From positions 44,189 to 108,188 of the forward strand of contig CAKUFG010000004.1 in assembly GCA_934647235.1 (NCBI GenBank): 64,000 bases of DNA, read 5' to 3'. A program made the position numbers and the translations under genes. The DNA comes from an uncultured Clostridia bacterium. GTDB lineage: Bacteria; Bacillota; Clostridia; Christensenellales; Aristaeellaceae. Under the pieces are notes generated by a model. The model worked only from the letters and a program-made list of their open reading frames with translations, ran no database searches and was not told the origin of the DNA. Positions 1 through 8,804 of the stretch are shown piece after piece (the stretch's first letter is position 1; every line of letters starts with the position of its first letter).

Positions 1-177
1 GCGCGTGCGCAGCAGGGAAAACACCCCTGAAAGGCCCGCCGTGCAGACGGCAAAGCGCAGCATCTGCCCCTCCAGGCCAAAGCCCTTGAGCAGCGGCAGG
101 CCCAGACCCAGCGCCAGCAGCCAGGCAATCAGCGCGCTCAGGGCCGCGCGCAGCCCCTTATCACGCAGGCGAGACAT
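1..177 (-). CDS. N-terminal fragment of a membrane protein, probably TgpA-like transglutaminase (partial)
   Basis: Only the first 59 residues lie in the window; the rest continues past base 1. They begin MSRLRDKGLRAAL and are dominated by two hydrophobic stretches (about 11-30 and 38-56), so this is the start of a polytopic membrane protein. Its ATG lies inside the last codons of the upstream DUF58 gene (17-nt overlap), implying translational coupling. MoxR ATPase, DUF58 protein and a membrane transglutaminase commonly form one operon, and the name rests on that context; no catalytic domain is visible here. Confidence 0.5.
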   Translation of the reverse strand, partial: MSRLRDKGLRAALSALIAWLLALGLGLPLLKGFGLEGQMLRFAVCTAGLSGVFSLLRTR

Positions 178-1306
178 AGCACACCTCCACCATGCATTGC
201 TGCAGCCGCACCACATAGGGGCGATCCTGCTCGGCGTCGGGCGTGCGCGTAATCAGATACACGCGCGCGGACGGCCCCATGCGCCGGATATGCGCAATGC
301 CCTCCACCACATCCGCGCTCAGGCGGGAGGTAATAATCACCGTCGCGCCCGTGCTGCGCATGCGGCGAAGCTCCAGGTTGAGCACGCGGGCAAAGTCTGT
401 GCCGCCCGTAAAGGGCTGGCGCGCCAGAAGCTCGGGCAGCAGGGCGATGCCGTCCGAGCGCCCGGCGGCCATATAGAATTCCGCCGTCTGCTCGCCATAG
501 AAGGGCATGCGCACCGGCGAATCATCGCGCGACTGCATCATGGCCACCGACAGCGCGGTTTCGCACAGGGTATCGCGCAGGATGGCGCGGTTTTCCTCGC
601 TTTCATCCGCCGCCCCAGGCAGGGTGCAGTCCATCAGGATCAGCGTATCGGGCGGCGCGGGCGTTTCATAGCGGCGCACGGTCAGCTCCCGCCGGCGTGC
701 AGACAGCTTCCAGTGCACGCGCTTGAGCGGATCGCCCGCGCGATAGGCGCGCGTATCATCGGGCGAGGACAGATCCTCGCTGGTGCGGTTGGGCAGCGCG
801 CGGCCATCGTCCGAGGACAAAAAGTGCAGCGCTTCCACCTCAAAATCGCGCGGCAGGGCCAGGCACTGCGCGGCCTCGCCCCCGCGTACCCGGATTTCAA
901 ACAATCCGAAGATATCCGAAAACACCCAGCTTTCAATCCCCACATCCACCACGCCCACATGCGGGGCGGGCAGGGATATCTGAGCGCGCGCTGGAAAGCG
1001 CTCGTAAGCGCACTCATACAGCTTGTCGCCCCCGCGCACGATAACCAGCATGGGCGATATGGGCGGCAGACGCTTATAATCAAACGTAAGCTCTGCCTGC
1101 ATATACTCCCCGCGCGGCACGCTGGGCGTTGTCAGGCGGAAGCGGATATGCAGCCGGTGCCTGGCAATCAGCACGGTCAGAAGCGAAAGCAGCAGCGTAA
1201 GCACGCCAAAAACGGCGGACAGATACAGCATCCGTCCGCCCAGCGACATCCCGCAGAACAGGCAAAAGATGGATATCGCCAGCAGCGCGCCGCCCCGGCG
1301 GGTCAT
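161..1306 (-). CDS. DUF58 domain protein (MoxR-associated)
   Basis: 381-residue membrane-anchored protein. Residues about 1-45 contain two adjacent hydrophobic helices, then a soluble part with the DUF58 signature (YRAGDPLKRVHWKLSARR, followed by LTVRRYE), which resembles a degenerate von Willebrand A fold. Members work with MoxR AAA+ ATPases; a role in assembly or activation of surface or complex proteins is inferred. An upstream in-frame extension exists, but the ATG at 1306 overlaps the MoxR stop (ATGA), fits the first hydrophobic helix and is preferred. Middle gene of a three-gene operon. Confidence 0.88.
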   Translation of the reverse strand: MTRRGGALLAISIFCLFCGMSLGGRMLYLSAVFGVLTLLLSLLTVLIARHRLHIRFRLTTPSVPRGEYMQAELTFDYKRLPPISPMLVIVRGGDKLYECAYERFPARAQISLPAPHVGVVDVGIESWVFSDIFGLFEIRVRGGEAAQCLALPRDFEVEALHFLSSDDGRALPNRTSEDLSSPDDTRAYRAGDPLKRVHWKLSARRRELTVRRYETPAPPDTLILMDCTLPGAADESEENRAILRDTLCETALSVAMMQSRDDSPVRMPFYGEQTAEFYMAAGRSDGIALLPELLARQPFTGGTDFARVLNLELRRMRSTGATVIITSRLSADVVEGIAHIRRMGPSARVYLITRTPDAEQDRPYVVRLQQCMVEVCYVSPA

Positions 1307-2253
1307 TGCGCGCCCGGCACCGGCACGCTGGAAAGCAGCCCCAGCAAAATCTGCTGGGCGGACTGCCCCTTCATGCGCGCCTCGGGGGTCAGAATCAGGC
1401 GATGGGAAAGCACCGGCAGCGCCATGCGCTTTACATCGTCGGGCAATATATAGTCGCGTCCCGCCAGCACCGCGCAGCCCTGCGCCGCGCGGATCAGCGC
1501 AATCGCCCCTCGGGGCGATACGCCCAGCGCCAGGGCGGGATGCTTGCGCGTCAGCGCCGCCAGCTGCGCCACATAGGCGCGCACCTCGCGGCTGCAATAC
1601 ACCGCGCCCACCAGCTCCTGCATGGCGATGACATCGGCCGCGCCGCACACGCTCTGCAGGCTGGACAGGGGCGAGGCCTGGCCGGAATAGCGCTCCAGCA
1701 CGTCCATTTCCTCCTCAACGGAGGGATAGCCGATGGTGATGCGCAGGAAAAAGCGGTCCATCTGCGCCTCGGGCAGGGGGTAGGTGCCCACAAAATCCAC
1801 AGGGTTCTGCGTGGCCAGCACCATAAAGGGGCGCGGCAGCGGATGCGTAACGCCGTCCACCGTCACCTGTCCCTCCTCCATCACCTCCAGCAGGCTGGAT
1901 TGCGTTTTGGGCGAGGTGCGGTTGATTTCGTCCGCCAGCACGATCTGGCTCATCACCGCGCCGCTTTTATATTCCATTTCGCCCGTCTGCAGCGAAGGCA
2001 TGGTAAAGCCCGTAATATCGCTGGGGGTTACGTCGGGTGTAAACTGAATGCGCTTGAACGAGCAGGACAACGACCGCGCCAGGGCGGCCACCAGCGTGGT
2101 CTTGCCCACGCCCGGCACATCCTCAATGAGCACATGGCCCTTGCACAGAAGGGCGATCAGCGCCAGCTCAATGGCCTCGTCCTTGCCCACGATCACGCGG
2201 CGGATGTTCTGCTGCAGGGTGTATACAATGGAGCGAACCTGGTTTTGCTGCAT
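1303..2253 (-). CDS. MoxR-family AAA+ ATPase
   Basis: 316-residue cytoplasmic ATPase. It shows a Walker A (EDVPGVGKTTLV, around residue 45), a Walker B (VLADEINR), sensor region (VLATQNPV) and the MoxR motif PLPEAQMDRF. MoxR proteins act as chaperone-like ATPases for partners encoded nearby, here the DUF58 protein directly downstream (4-bp ATGA overlap). The start has AAGGAAG five bases upstream and a good promoter lies 35-63 bp before it. First gene of the operon. Confidence 0.93.
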   Translation of the reverse strand: MQQNQVRSIVYTLQQNIRRVIVGKDEAIELALIALLCKGHVLIEDVPGVGKTTLVAALARSLSCSFKRIQFTPDVTPSDITGFTMPSLQTGEMEYKSGAVMSQIVLADEINRTSPKTQSSLLEVMEEGQVTVDGVTHPLPRPFMVLATQNPVDFVGTYPLPEAQMDRFFLRITIGYPSVEEEMDVLERYSGQASPLSSLQSVCGAADVIAMQELVGAVYCSREVRAYVAQLAALTRKHPALALGVSPRGAIALIRAAQGCAVLAGRDYILPDDVKRMALPVLSHRLILTPEARMKGQSAQQILLGLLSSVPVPGAQ

Positions 2254-2287
2254 GGCTGCTTCCTTTCAAAGACAGATTTACACCCTT

Positions 2288-2316
2288 AGTATACCGCGAA
2301 TCGACATTTTTTGCAA
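2288..2316 (-). promoter_or_regulatory. Sigma-A-type promoter of the moxR operon
   Basis: Reading the minus strand, TTGCAA (2316-2311) and TATACT (2293-2288) are separated by 17 bp, with the moxR start 35 bp downstream of the -10 element. The surroundings are AT-rich compared with the flanking genes. Confidence 0.7.
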
Positions 2317-2373
2317 TGTTTTCGTAAAGAAGATGAAACATTTACATCTATAGTGTTTCCTGAAAGCGGGGCG

Positions 2374-3771
2374 TTATTCCCGGGTCAGCGGGTTCCACTT
2401 GCCGCGCAGATAGTGCGTCAACAGCAGCACAAACAGCAGCAGATTGTGCGCAATCATGCACGCCCATGCCGCCACCAGTCCCATATGCAATAGCCGCGTG
2501 CAGATAAACGTGCCCAGGATGCGCACGCCCCACATGCCGATGATGTTGAATACAAAGGGCGTCACAGTATCGCCCGTGCCCTGCAGCATACCCTCCAGAA
2601 TGATGGACACGCCGTAGAACGGCTCGGACACGGCCACCATGCGCAGCACCGTCGCGCCCAGGGCGATCACCGCCGCGTCGATGGTAAACAGGCTCATCAT
2701 GCCCGGCGCAAAGGCAAACAATAATCCGCCGGATACCACCATCAGCGCCACCTCGATGGCCACCAGCATGCGCGCCAGCTGGCGCATGCGCTTTTCATCC
2801 TTCGCGCCCAGAGCGTTGCCCGTCAGCGTGGCCGCAGCCGTCTGCATGCCGTAGCCGGGGATGTAAAAGGCCGATTCCACCGTGTTGGCGATGCTGTGCG
2901 CCGCCAGCGAAATGGTGCCCAGGGCGTTGATCATGGAGGCAAAGGCCACATAGCCAAACGATGTGCCAAAGCGCTGCAGGGCCGAGGGCAGGGCCACCTT
3001 GAGGCAAGGACGCAGCACCTCCCAATCGGGACGCAGACGCTGGCCGCGCGGGGAGATCACCGGGTGCCGCCACAGCGCGCGGGTAATCCACACGCCGCCC
3101 ACCACATAGGAAGCCGCGCTGGCCACAGCCGCGCCGATTACGCCCATGCCCGCGCCGGGCATCCAAATGGACAGGCCGAAAACCTGGATGGTGCGGGTTT
3201 CATAAATCAGCAGATAGTTGAGCACCACGTTAACCGCGTTCATCACCAGGCCCGCGCGCATGGGCGTTTTGGTATCGCCCGTGGCGCGCAGCGCGGTGCC
3301 AAAGATCATGCTGGCAGCGCGCGCCAGCATGGGAATATACAGGATGGCAAAGTACTGCGACGCCACCTGCTGGATCTCGGGCGCGGCGTGCATCCACACC
3401 GGCACGCGGCGGCTGAGCAGCAGCGGGATCACCGTAAACAGCGTGCCCGAAAACAGCACGGCCAGCACCGCCTGCGAGGAGGTACGCGCCGCGCGCGCCC
3501 GGTCATCCGCGCCGTAGGCCTGGGCGATAAAGGACAAAAACCCGATGCCCAGCGCCGACACCGTGCTGCCAATCAGCCAGCTGACGGTGGTGGTAGCGCC
3601 CACGGCCGCGGTGGCCTGCGCGCCCAGCCGTCCCACCATGGCCGCATCCACATACTGCACCGCCGTGCTCATCAGCTGCTCCAGCATGGTCGGCCAGGCC
3701 AGCGCCCAGATCATGCCCAGCAGCGCCCATTTTTCACCCTGCAAACGCTTGATTTTCATCTGTATCCACAT
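2374..3771 (-). CDS. MATE-family multidrug/sodium antiporter
   Basis: 465-residue polytopic inner-membrane protein with about 12 hydrophobic segments in two halves, the MATE arrangement. Typical signatures are WPTMLEQLMSTAVQYVDAAMVG at the N terminus and LRATGDTKTPM and LQGTGDTVTPF in the two halves. It would export cationic drugs or metabolites using an ion gradient; substrate unknown. The chosen start (MWIQMKIK) has AGGA five bases upstream and falls after a good promoter; an ATG four codons later is possible. Monocistronic and divergent from the small Cys-rich gene at 3925. Confidence 0.92.
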   Translation of the reverse strand: MWIQMKIKRLQGEKWALLGMIWALAWPTMLEQLMSTAVQYVDAAMVGRLGAQATAAVGATTTVSWLIGSTVSALGIGFLSFIAQAYGADDRARAARTSSQAVLAVLFSGTLFTVIPLLLSRRVPVWMHAAPEIQQVASQYFAILYIPMLARAASMIFGTALRATGDTKTPMRAGLVMNAVNVVLNYLLIYETRTIQVFGLSIWMPGAGMGVIGAAVASAASYVVGGVWITRALWRHPVISPRGQRLRPDWEVLRPCLKVALPSALQRFGTSFGYVAFASMINALGTISLAAHSIANTVESAFYIPGYGMQTAAATLTGNALGAKDEKRMRQLARMLVAIEVALMVVSGGLLFAFAPGMMSLFTIDAAVIALGATVLRMVAVSEPFYGVSIILEGMLQGTGDTVTPFVFNIIGMWGVRILGTFICTRLLHMGLVAAWACMIAHNLLLFVLLLTHYLRGKWNPLTRE

Positions 3772-3802
3772 ACCTTTCCTCAATCGCGCACGCGCAAAAT
3801 CC

Positions 3803-3832
3803 AGCATAGCGCACAGCCAGGGCATTTGTCAA
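3803..3832 (-). promoter_or_regulatory. Promoter of the MATE gene
   Basis: On the minus strand TTGACA (3832-3827), 18-bp spacer, TATGCT (3808-3803), about 32 bp upstream of the chosen start. Confidence 0.6.
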
Positions 3833-3881
3833 TGCGAAAATTGCAAATTTGCGTGTTTTTTCCCACAAAGGCGGCAATGTA

Positions 3882-3890
3882 TGCTATAAT
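3882..3890 (+). promoter_or_regulatory. Extended -10 promoter of the small Cys-rich gene and miaA
   Basis: TGC TATAAT (extended -10) ends 34 bp before the start at 3925; no good -35 hexamer is present at the expected distance. It is divergent from the MATE promoter. Confidence 0.55.
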
Positions 3891-3924
3891 GGATCGATAC
3901 TTGCGTGTTCAAGGAGGATGTACC

Positions 3925-4155
3925 ATGCGTTGCGGATGCATTGAGTGCGGCGCGTTTATGATTCATGCCGACGACGCGGAGGCGTGCGTGTGCCCCGAGT
4001 GCGGGCATCGCTGCAGCGCGTGCCTGGGCACCAACACGGTGGTCAGCCGCGAGCAGCTGAAAAACCTGGCCGCCGTGCGCTGGATCAATCAGGATATCGA
4101 CCGCGCGCGCGACGCACTGGCCGGCAGGAATACGGACGAGGAGGACGAGCCATGA
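3925..4155 (+). CDS. Small Cys-rich, zinc-ribbon-like protein
   Basis: 76 residues with seven cysteines in the first 37 (CGCIECG, CVCPECGHRCSAC), grouped as CxxC pairs as in a small zinc ribbon, then a charged helical tail rich in Asp, Arg and Glu. It has a strong ribosome binding site (AAGGAGG eight bases before ATG) and overlaps the miaA start by four bases, so it is very likely translated and coupled to miaA. I do not recognise a named family; metal or nucleic-acid binding is only inferred. Confidence 0.75.
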   Translation: MRCGCIECGAFMIHADDAEACVCPECGHRCSACLGTNTVVSREQLKNLAAVRWINQDIDRARDALAGRNTDEEDEP

Positions 4156-5054
4156 GCGGCGCGCTTCCCAAGCTTATTGCGGTGGTAGGCACAAACGCCT
4201 CGGGCAAAAGCAGCCTGGCCATCAGCCTGGCCCGGTCGCTGGGAGGCGAGGTGATCTCGGCCGATTCCCGGCAGGTTTATCGCGGGCTGGATCTGGGCAG
4301 CGGCAAGGTGACGGCGGAGGAAACGCAGGGCGTGCCGCACCATCTGCTGGATGTATGCGATCCCGGCACGTTTTTCACCATGGCGGATTTTCAGCGTCTG
4401 GCCTATCAGGCCATTGACGGCGTGCTGGCCCGCGGCCGCGTGCCCGTGCTGGCGGGCGGCACCGGGCTGTATGTGGACGCGGTGTGCGACGGCTATGTGC
4501 TGTCCAATATCGAGCCCGATTTGGCCTATCGCCGCGAGCTGGAAAAGCTGTCCACCCCGCAGCTCTGCGCCATGCTGCAGGCCGCTGCGCCCGGCAATGC
4601 CATCGATCCCCAGAACCGCAACCGCGTGATGCGCGCGCTGGAAAAGCTGCACGACGGCGATACCCTGCCCGCGCAGAAGTGCCCGCGCTATGACGTGCTG
4701 CGCCTGGGCGTCACCTGGGATCGCCCCACCCTGTGCGCGCACATTGACGAGCGCCTGGCGCGCCGCGTACAGCAGGGCATGATCGAGGAGGTGGACGGTC
4801 TGCTCAAGGCCGGCGTATCGCCCGATTTTCTGTATCGTCTGGGGCTGGAATACCGCCTGATCAGCCAATACCTGCTGGGGCAGTTTGCCACGCAGGAGGA
4901 AATGCTGGACGAGCTTTCCCGCGCCATCAAGCGCTTTGCCAAGCGGCAGATGACGTGGTTCCGCCGGGATACGCGCATCCATTGGCTGGATATGCGCGCC
5001 GACCCGCTGCGCGAGGCGCAGGCACTGTGCGCGCAGTTCTTAACAGAAGAATAA
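4152..5054 (+). CDS. miaA: tRNA dimethylallyltransferase
   Basis: 300 residues, normal for MiaA. It transfers dimethylallyl from DMAPP to N6 of A37 in tRNAs that read UNN codons. P-loop VVGTNASGKSSLA at residues about 9-21, then the family motifs ISADSRQVYRGLDLGSGK, GVPHHLLDV and AGGTGLYVDA, and C-terminal FAKRQMTWFRRD. The start overlaps the stop of the upstream gene (ATGA). Followed directly by a terminator hairpin. Confidence 0.97.
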   Translation: MSGALPKLIAVVGTNASGKSSLAISLARSLGGEVISADSRQVYRGLDLGSGKVTAEETQGVPHHLLDVCDPGTFFTMADFQRLAYQAIDGVLARGRVPVLAGGTGLYVDAVCDGYVLSNIEPDLAYRRELEKLSTPQLCAMLQAAAPGNAIDPQNRNRVMRALEKLHDGDTLPAQKCPRYDVLRLGVTWDRPTLCAHIDERLARRVQQGMIEEVDGLLKAGVSPDFLYRLGLEYRLISQYLLGQFATQEEMLDELSRAIKRFAKRQMTWFRRDTRIHWLDMRADPLREAQALCAQFLTEE

Positions 5055-5060
5055 AACGCA

Positions 5061-5097
5061 CGGGGCTGTCAGGCAACGCTTGACAGCCCCGTTTTCA
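5061..5097 (+). terminator. Bidirectional terminator between miaA and the convergent TIM-barrel gene
   Basis: An 11-bp perfect stem (CGGGGCTGTCA / TGACAGCCCCG) with a 9-nt loop, followed by TTTTC on the plus strand. A TTTT also lies a few bases beyond it on the minus strand. It sits 6 bp after miaA. Confidence 0.85.
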
Positions 5098-5112
5098 TAT
5101 TCGCTCTTTTGC

Positions 5113-6030
5113 TTATTCTTCGGTAATCCGCTTTTCAAAGTAGCGGCCCACCGCAGCCAGCAGGCGCAGGCATTCCTCCGCCATCTCGGGCGGATACTTG
5201 TCGATGGCGTTGGGCGCTTCAAAGTTCAGGTCGCCGCGATAGCCAATTTCCTTCATGCCGCGCAGGAAGCCTTCCCAATCCAGGGTACCGGTATAGGGCG
5301 CGACGTGCTGATCCAAATGGCCGGCGTTGTCGTGCATATGCAGGGCCTTGATGCGCGGGCCCATCAGCTTGACCGCGCGATATACGTTTTCACGCGCCAG
5401 GTGGCAATGGCCCGTATCGAAGCAGAAGCCGAACAGCTCCTCCCCGGCAATCTCGTTCAGCTCGTCAATCCAGCGTGCAGCCTCATAGAAATCCGAGCAT
5501 ACGCTGGCAAAGCGCGTGCCCTCGTCGCCGCGGCTGAACAGGTTTTCCAGCAGGCCCATCACGTGATGCTGCTTGAGGTCGGGAATCAGGGCAGTGTAAA
5601 TGGCCTTGTTGATGGCCCATTCTTCCTCGTCGGACAGGCGCTTGTTATTCTCCTGCGGCGCGGCGGGATGGATGATGCACTGATGGCTGCCCATGTACTC
5701 GGTCACGGCGATGGCCTTGCGGGTGATGTCGATCATGCGGCGGTTGATATCCTCGCTGTATTCCACCCACACCGGGAAGGGCGCGTGCACCTGAGACACC
5801 ACGATGCCGGCCTTGTCGGCAGCCTCTTTATAGGGGCGCACGGCCTCAATGATGGTCTCCAGCGGCTCATCCATGATGGAGGGGCCGCCCGCGCGCACCA
5901 CTTTGCCGGGCATCAGATAATGGCCCATGCCAAACTGAATGCCGTCGATGCCCGCGCGCTTGAGCATGGCATAGCCCTTTTCGGGGCCAAAGCGATCGCA
6001 GGTGCTGCCTTCGTGAATGGAAATAATCAT
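5113..6030 (-). CDS. Sugar phosphate isomerase/epimerase (xylose isomerase-like TIM barrel), copy 1
   Basis: 305 residues, with features of the AP endonuclease 2/xylose-isomerase-like barrel: strand HQCIIHPAA, LLENLF, FGFCFDTGHCHLA (metal-ligand Asp and His), and ALHMHDNAGHLDQHVAPYTG (His ligands), ending in LNFEAPN. Members isomerise or epimerise keto-sugars or inositols; the substrate cannot be told. Ribosome binding site AAGGAG 11 bases upstream. It lies 48 bp after a close paralogue and next to a sugar ABC transporter and sulfatase, suggesting a role in the same glycan pathway. Confidence 0.87.
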   Translation of the reverse strand: MIISIHEGSTCDRFGPEKGYAMLKRAGIDGIQFGMGHYLMPGKVVRAGGPSIMDEPLETIIEAVRPYKEAADKAGIVVSQVHAPFPVWVEYSEDINRRMIDITRKAIAVTEYMGSHQCIIHPAAPQENNKRLSDEEEWAINKAIYTALIPDLKQHHVMGLLENLFSRGDEGTRFASVCSDFYEAARWIDELNEIAGEELFGFCFDTGHCHLARENVYRAVKLMGPRIKALHMHDNAGHLDQHVAPYTGTLDWEGFLRGMKEIGYRGDLNFEAPNAIDKYPPEMAEECLRLLAAVGRYFEKRITEE

Positions 6031-6078
6031 GATTCAAAAAGCTCCTTTTCTTTCTTTTGCGGGATCATAAAACAGATT

Positions 6079-6996
6079 TTACGCCTTTTCCTGAATGCGC
6101 TTACCAAAGTACGCGCCGGTTTCGGCAATCAGCTGCAAGGCGGTGCGCCACATGGGCTCGGGATAGCGGTTGAGCACATTGAAGGTTTCAAAGCTCAGGT
6201 CGCCGTCATAGCCGATATCGCGCAGGCCGTCGATGAAGGCTTCCCAGTTGCCAACGCCCATATAGGGTGCAACGTGCCAGTCGGTGTGGCCGTCGTTATC
6301 GTTGATGTGCAGCACCTTCAGGCGCTTGCCGATCACGTTCAGGCTGTAGCGCATGTTCTGGCCGGTCAGAGTGCAGTGACCCGCGTCGAAGCAGAAGCCA
6401 AACAGCTCCTCCCCGGCGATATCGTTCAGGCGGTCAATCCACTCCGCCGCCTGATGGAAATCCGAGCACACAGCCGCGTAGCGCATGCCCTCGGTGCCGC
6501 CGGTGAACATGTTTTCCAGGCACGCCACCACATGATGCTCGCGCAGGGCGGGAATCAGCGCGCTGTACATATCGCGGTTCAGCTCCCACTCCTCCTTGGC
6601 GCTCAGGCGCTTGGTGCTGTCAGGATGGAACGCAGGATGGATGACGCAATACTTGGAGCCCAGGTAGGCGGTCAGGGCGATGGTTTTCTTTTGCCCCTCC
6701 AGCACGCGGGCGTTGAGCGCGTCCTTCTCCGGCAGCCAGGACGGGAAGGGAGAGTGCGTCTGGGAAACCACCATATGCTGGCGCTCGGCCGCCTCCTTAT
6801 AGGGGCGGAAAATATCATACAGCGCCTCCAGCGGCTGATCCATGGGCGCAGGCTCGTCCGCGCGAATCATCGCGGAGCTGAACCAATTATTCAGATTAAA
6901 ATCGACGCCCTGAAAGCCCGCGTCGTGCAGCAGTTTGAAGCCCTCGTCCAGGCCATAGTAAGCCACTACCCGGCTGTTCTGTACCGAAACTCGCAT
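6079..6996 (-). CDS. Sugar phosphate isomerase/epimerase (xylose isomerase-like TIM barrel), copy 2
   Basis: 305 residues, the same length as its downstream paralogue, with matching motifs (YCVIHPAFH, CLENMF, FGFCFDAGHCTL, VLHINDNDGHTDWHVAPY, LSFETFN). Two in-frame ATGs lie six bases apart; GGAGG is only three bases from the first but nine from the second, so MRVSVQN at 6996 is chosen, which also aligns the two copies. A TTGACA/17/TACAGT promoter lies upstream, so the pair probably forms a two-gene operon separate from the transporter. Confidence 0.87.
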   Translation of the reverse strand: MRVSVQNSRVVAYYGLDEGFKLLHDAGFQGVDFNLNNWFSSAMIRADEPAPMDQPLEALYDIFRPYKEAAERQHMVVSQTHSPFPSWLPEKDALNARVLEGQKKTIALTAYLGSKYCVIHPAFHPDSTKRLSAKEEWELNRDMYSALIPALREHHVVACLENMFTGGTEGMRYAAVCSDFHQAAEWIDRLNDIAGEELFGFCFDAGHCTLTGQNMRYSLNVIGKRLKVLHINDNDGHTDWHVAPYMGVGNWEAFIDGLRDIGYDGDLSFETFNVLNRYPEPMWRTALQLIAETGAYFGKRIQEKA

Positions 6997-7049
6997 TTGC
7001 ATATGCCTCCATCAAATTTCGACGCAAGCGCGCCGATGCTGTCCTTTTT

Positions 7050-7078
7050 ACTGTAACAACAGATTTTTCGTTTGTCAA
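7050..7078 (-). promoter_or_regulatory. Promoter of the twin TIM-barrel operon
   Basis: Minus strand: TTGACA (7078-7073), 17-bp spacer, TACAGT (7055-7050), about 54 bp upstream of the chosen start at 6996. Confidence 0.65.
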
Positions 7079-7150
7079 TGCAGATATCGGGAAAAATTAG
7101 CGTCCAGTATTGGCAGTCCAGGTCCTAGCCTTGCTTGATCCTCGCTGTCC

Positions 7151-7190
7151 AAAACACGCCCGTTCCCGCTTGCGCAGGAACGGGCGTGTG
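7151..7190 (-). terminator. Terminator of the sulfatase/ABC transporter operon
   Basis: A 13-bp perfect stem (ACACGCCCGTTCC with its complement, 10-nt loop) lies 15 bp after the binding-protein gene. On the minus strand it runs into TTTT. Confidence 0.88.
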
Positions 7191-7204
7191 TCGTTCAGGG
7201 ATGA

Positions 7205-8758
7205 TTATTGGGGCGCGTGGATGTTTTCGTAAGCGGTATAGGCTTCAGCCACGATGTCGATGGCATCCTGCAGGCCCATGCCCCATACGTTTTCAACGAA
7301 GGTGTCAAAGTTATCCAGCGGCTCGTCGCCGGTGATGAACTGCAGCACCTTTTCGTTGACGTAGATTTCCAGGTCGTTCATGATATCGTTCTTATCATTG
7401 AGCTGATCGGAGGTATAGGACAGGGTGGGCAGCACCAGGGTGTTGTCAACCAGGGGATCGTCGCCCCAGCGCAGGCGGATGCTCAGCGCGCCCTCGTTGG
7501 TCTTGAGCTCAGCGTGGCACACCACGTCGGGCTGGCGCAGCTTGGCCCACACATGCTGCTTGTAGTAGTAGCTGGTATTGGTGGCGCTCATGGTGGGGTT
7601 CTTGAGCATGTTGTCGTTGTACACCTTGTTGCCGTCGGCGTCCACATCGTAGTTTTCGCCCAGGATGCCCCAGTTGGCCAGGGTGGAGCCAGCCTCGGTG
7701 TAGCAGTAGTTCATCCACTGCACGGCGGCTTCAATGTTCTTGCAGGTGGCGGTGATCACGCCGGTGCAGCGATAATCGCTGACCATGGAGTAGCCGGGCT
7801 TCATATAATCGTCCCAGTGCAGCTGCTGGCCCTCGGTCAGGCGCGGATAGGGAGCGGTCACAACGGTCTTGCCGTTGGCCACGCCGCGGTTATAGGCCGC
7901 CGCGCAGGAGTCAAAGTACATGCCCACCTTACCGGTGTCAAACAGGGTCTGGTTGTTCTTGGTGTTGCTGCCGATGAAGTCCTTGGAGATATAGCCCTTC
8001 TCGTACCAATCGTGCATCAGGGTCAGATAATCCTTGAAGGCAGGCTGCACCTGGCCGTAGAGGATGTTGCCCTCCGCGTCCTTGTAGAAGCCCTTCATCA
8101 GGTCGTACATGCCCAGGAACTGCGGCTCATAGCCGGTCTTGTCCAGGATGTAGGGGGTGACGCCATGGGCGAGCATCTTGGCAAACACGTCCTCCACGTC
8201 CGCCAGAGTGGTGGGGATGGCCGCGCCGATTTCGTCCAGGGTTTCCTGGGTCAGCAGCATGCGGCGATGCTGGGTATCGCCGGGCTCCTTGATGGTGTAG
8301 AAGGCGGCCACGCGGCCATCGCCATTGGAAACCTGACGCCAGATTTCATCGCCGGAGGTGATCAGCTGCCAGTAGTCGGGCGCATACTCGGGCAGATAGT
8401 CGGTCAGATCCACAAAGTAGCCGTCCTCCAGGCCCTGGAAAACGCCGCCGTCATAGTAGTTGCCGCACATGATGATATCCGGCAGCTCCTTGCCCAGGAA
8501 CAGCAGGTTCATCGCTTCCTGCATACCGGAGGTAGCGGGATGGATGAAATTGATATGGATGCCCGTAGCCTTCTCCATTTCCTGAAAGAAGGGGGTCTCG
8601 TTGTAATCGGTCACGTAGTTGGAGATGGAGTTGGCGCAGTACACCGTCAGGGTTACGTCCTTGCCCTGGGTGTCGATGGGGTAGCCCGCCGCCATAGCGC
8701 CAGTGCACAGGCACAGCGTCAGCACGGCCAGCAGCAGCGCGGTCAGTTTGCGTTTCAT
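7205..8758 (-). CDS. Extracellular sugar-binding protein of an Lpl-type ABC transporter
   Basis: 517 residues: a signal peptide (basic MKRK, hydrophobic core, likely cleavage after GAMA at about 23) and a long periplasmic-binding-like fold. No canonical lipobox is seen before its Cys residues, so lipoprotein anchoring is uncertain. Length and adjacency to two binding-protein-dependent permeases match the LplA/YtcQ-type proteins that bind oligosaccharides or glycan fragments. AAGGAGG lies before the start. No ATPase gene is nearby, as is usual for Firmicutes sugar transporters sharing an MsmX-type ATPase. Last gene of the operon. Confidence 0.9.
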   Translation of the reverse strand: MKRKLTALLLAVLTLCLCTGAMAAGYPIDTQGKDVTLTVYCANSISNYVTDYNETPFFQEMEKATGIHINFIHPATSGMQEAMNLLFLGKELPDIIMCGNYYDGGVFQGLEDGYFVDLTDYLPEYAPDYWQLITSGDEIWRQVSNGDGRVAAFYTIKEPGDTQHRRMLLTQETLDEIGAAIPTTLADVEDVFAKMLAHGVTPYILDKTGYEPQFLGMYDLMKGFYKDAEGNILYGQVQPAFKDYLTLMHDWYEKGYISKDFIGSNTKNNQTLFDTGKVGMYFDSCAAAYNRGVANGKTVVTAPYPRLTEGQQLHWDDYMKPGYSMVSDYRCTGVITATCKNIEAAVQWMNYCYTEAGSTLANWGILGENYDVDADGNKVYNDNMLKNPTMSATNTSYYYKQHVWAKLRQPDVVCHAELKTNEGALSIRLRWGDDPLVDNTLVLPTLSYTSDQLNDKNDIMNDLEIYVNEKVLQFITGDEPLDNFDTFVENVWGMGLQDAIDIVAEAYTAYENIHAPQ

Positions 8759-8804
8759 GATTGGTTCCTCCTTATTTGATATTGCTTTGGTGAACGGTAT
8801 CTCA

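Noticed and set aside
5080..7056. 658-codon plus-strand frame across both TIM-barrel genes
   Set aside because: Antisense shadow; it spans two genes and an intergenic gap and has no ribosome binding site or domain.
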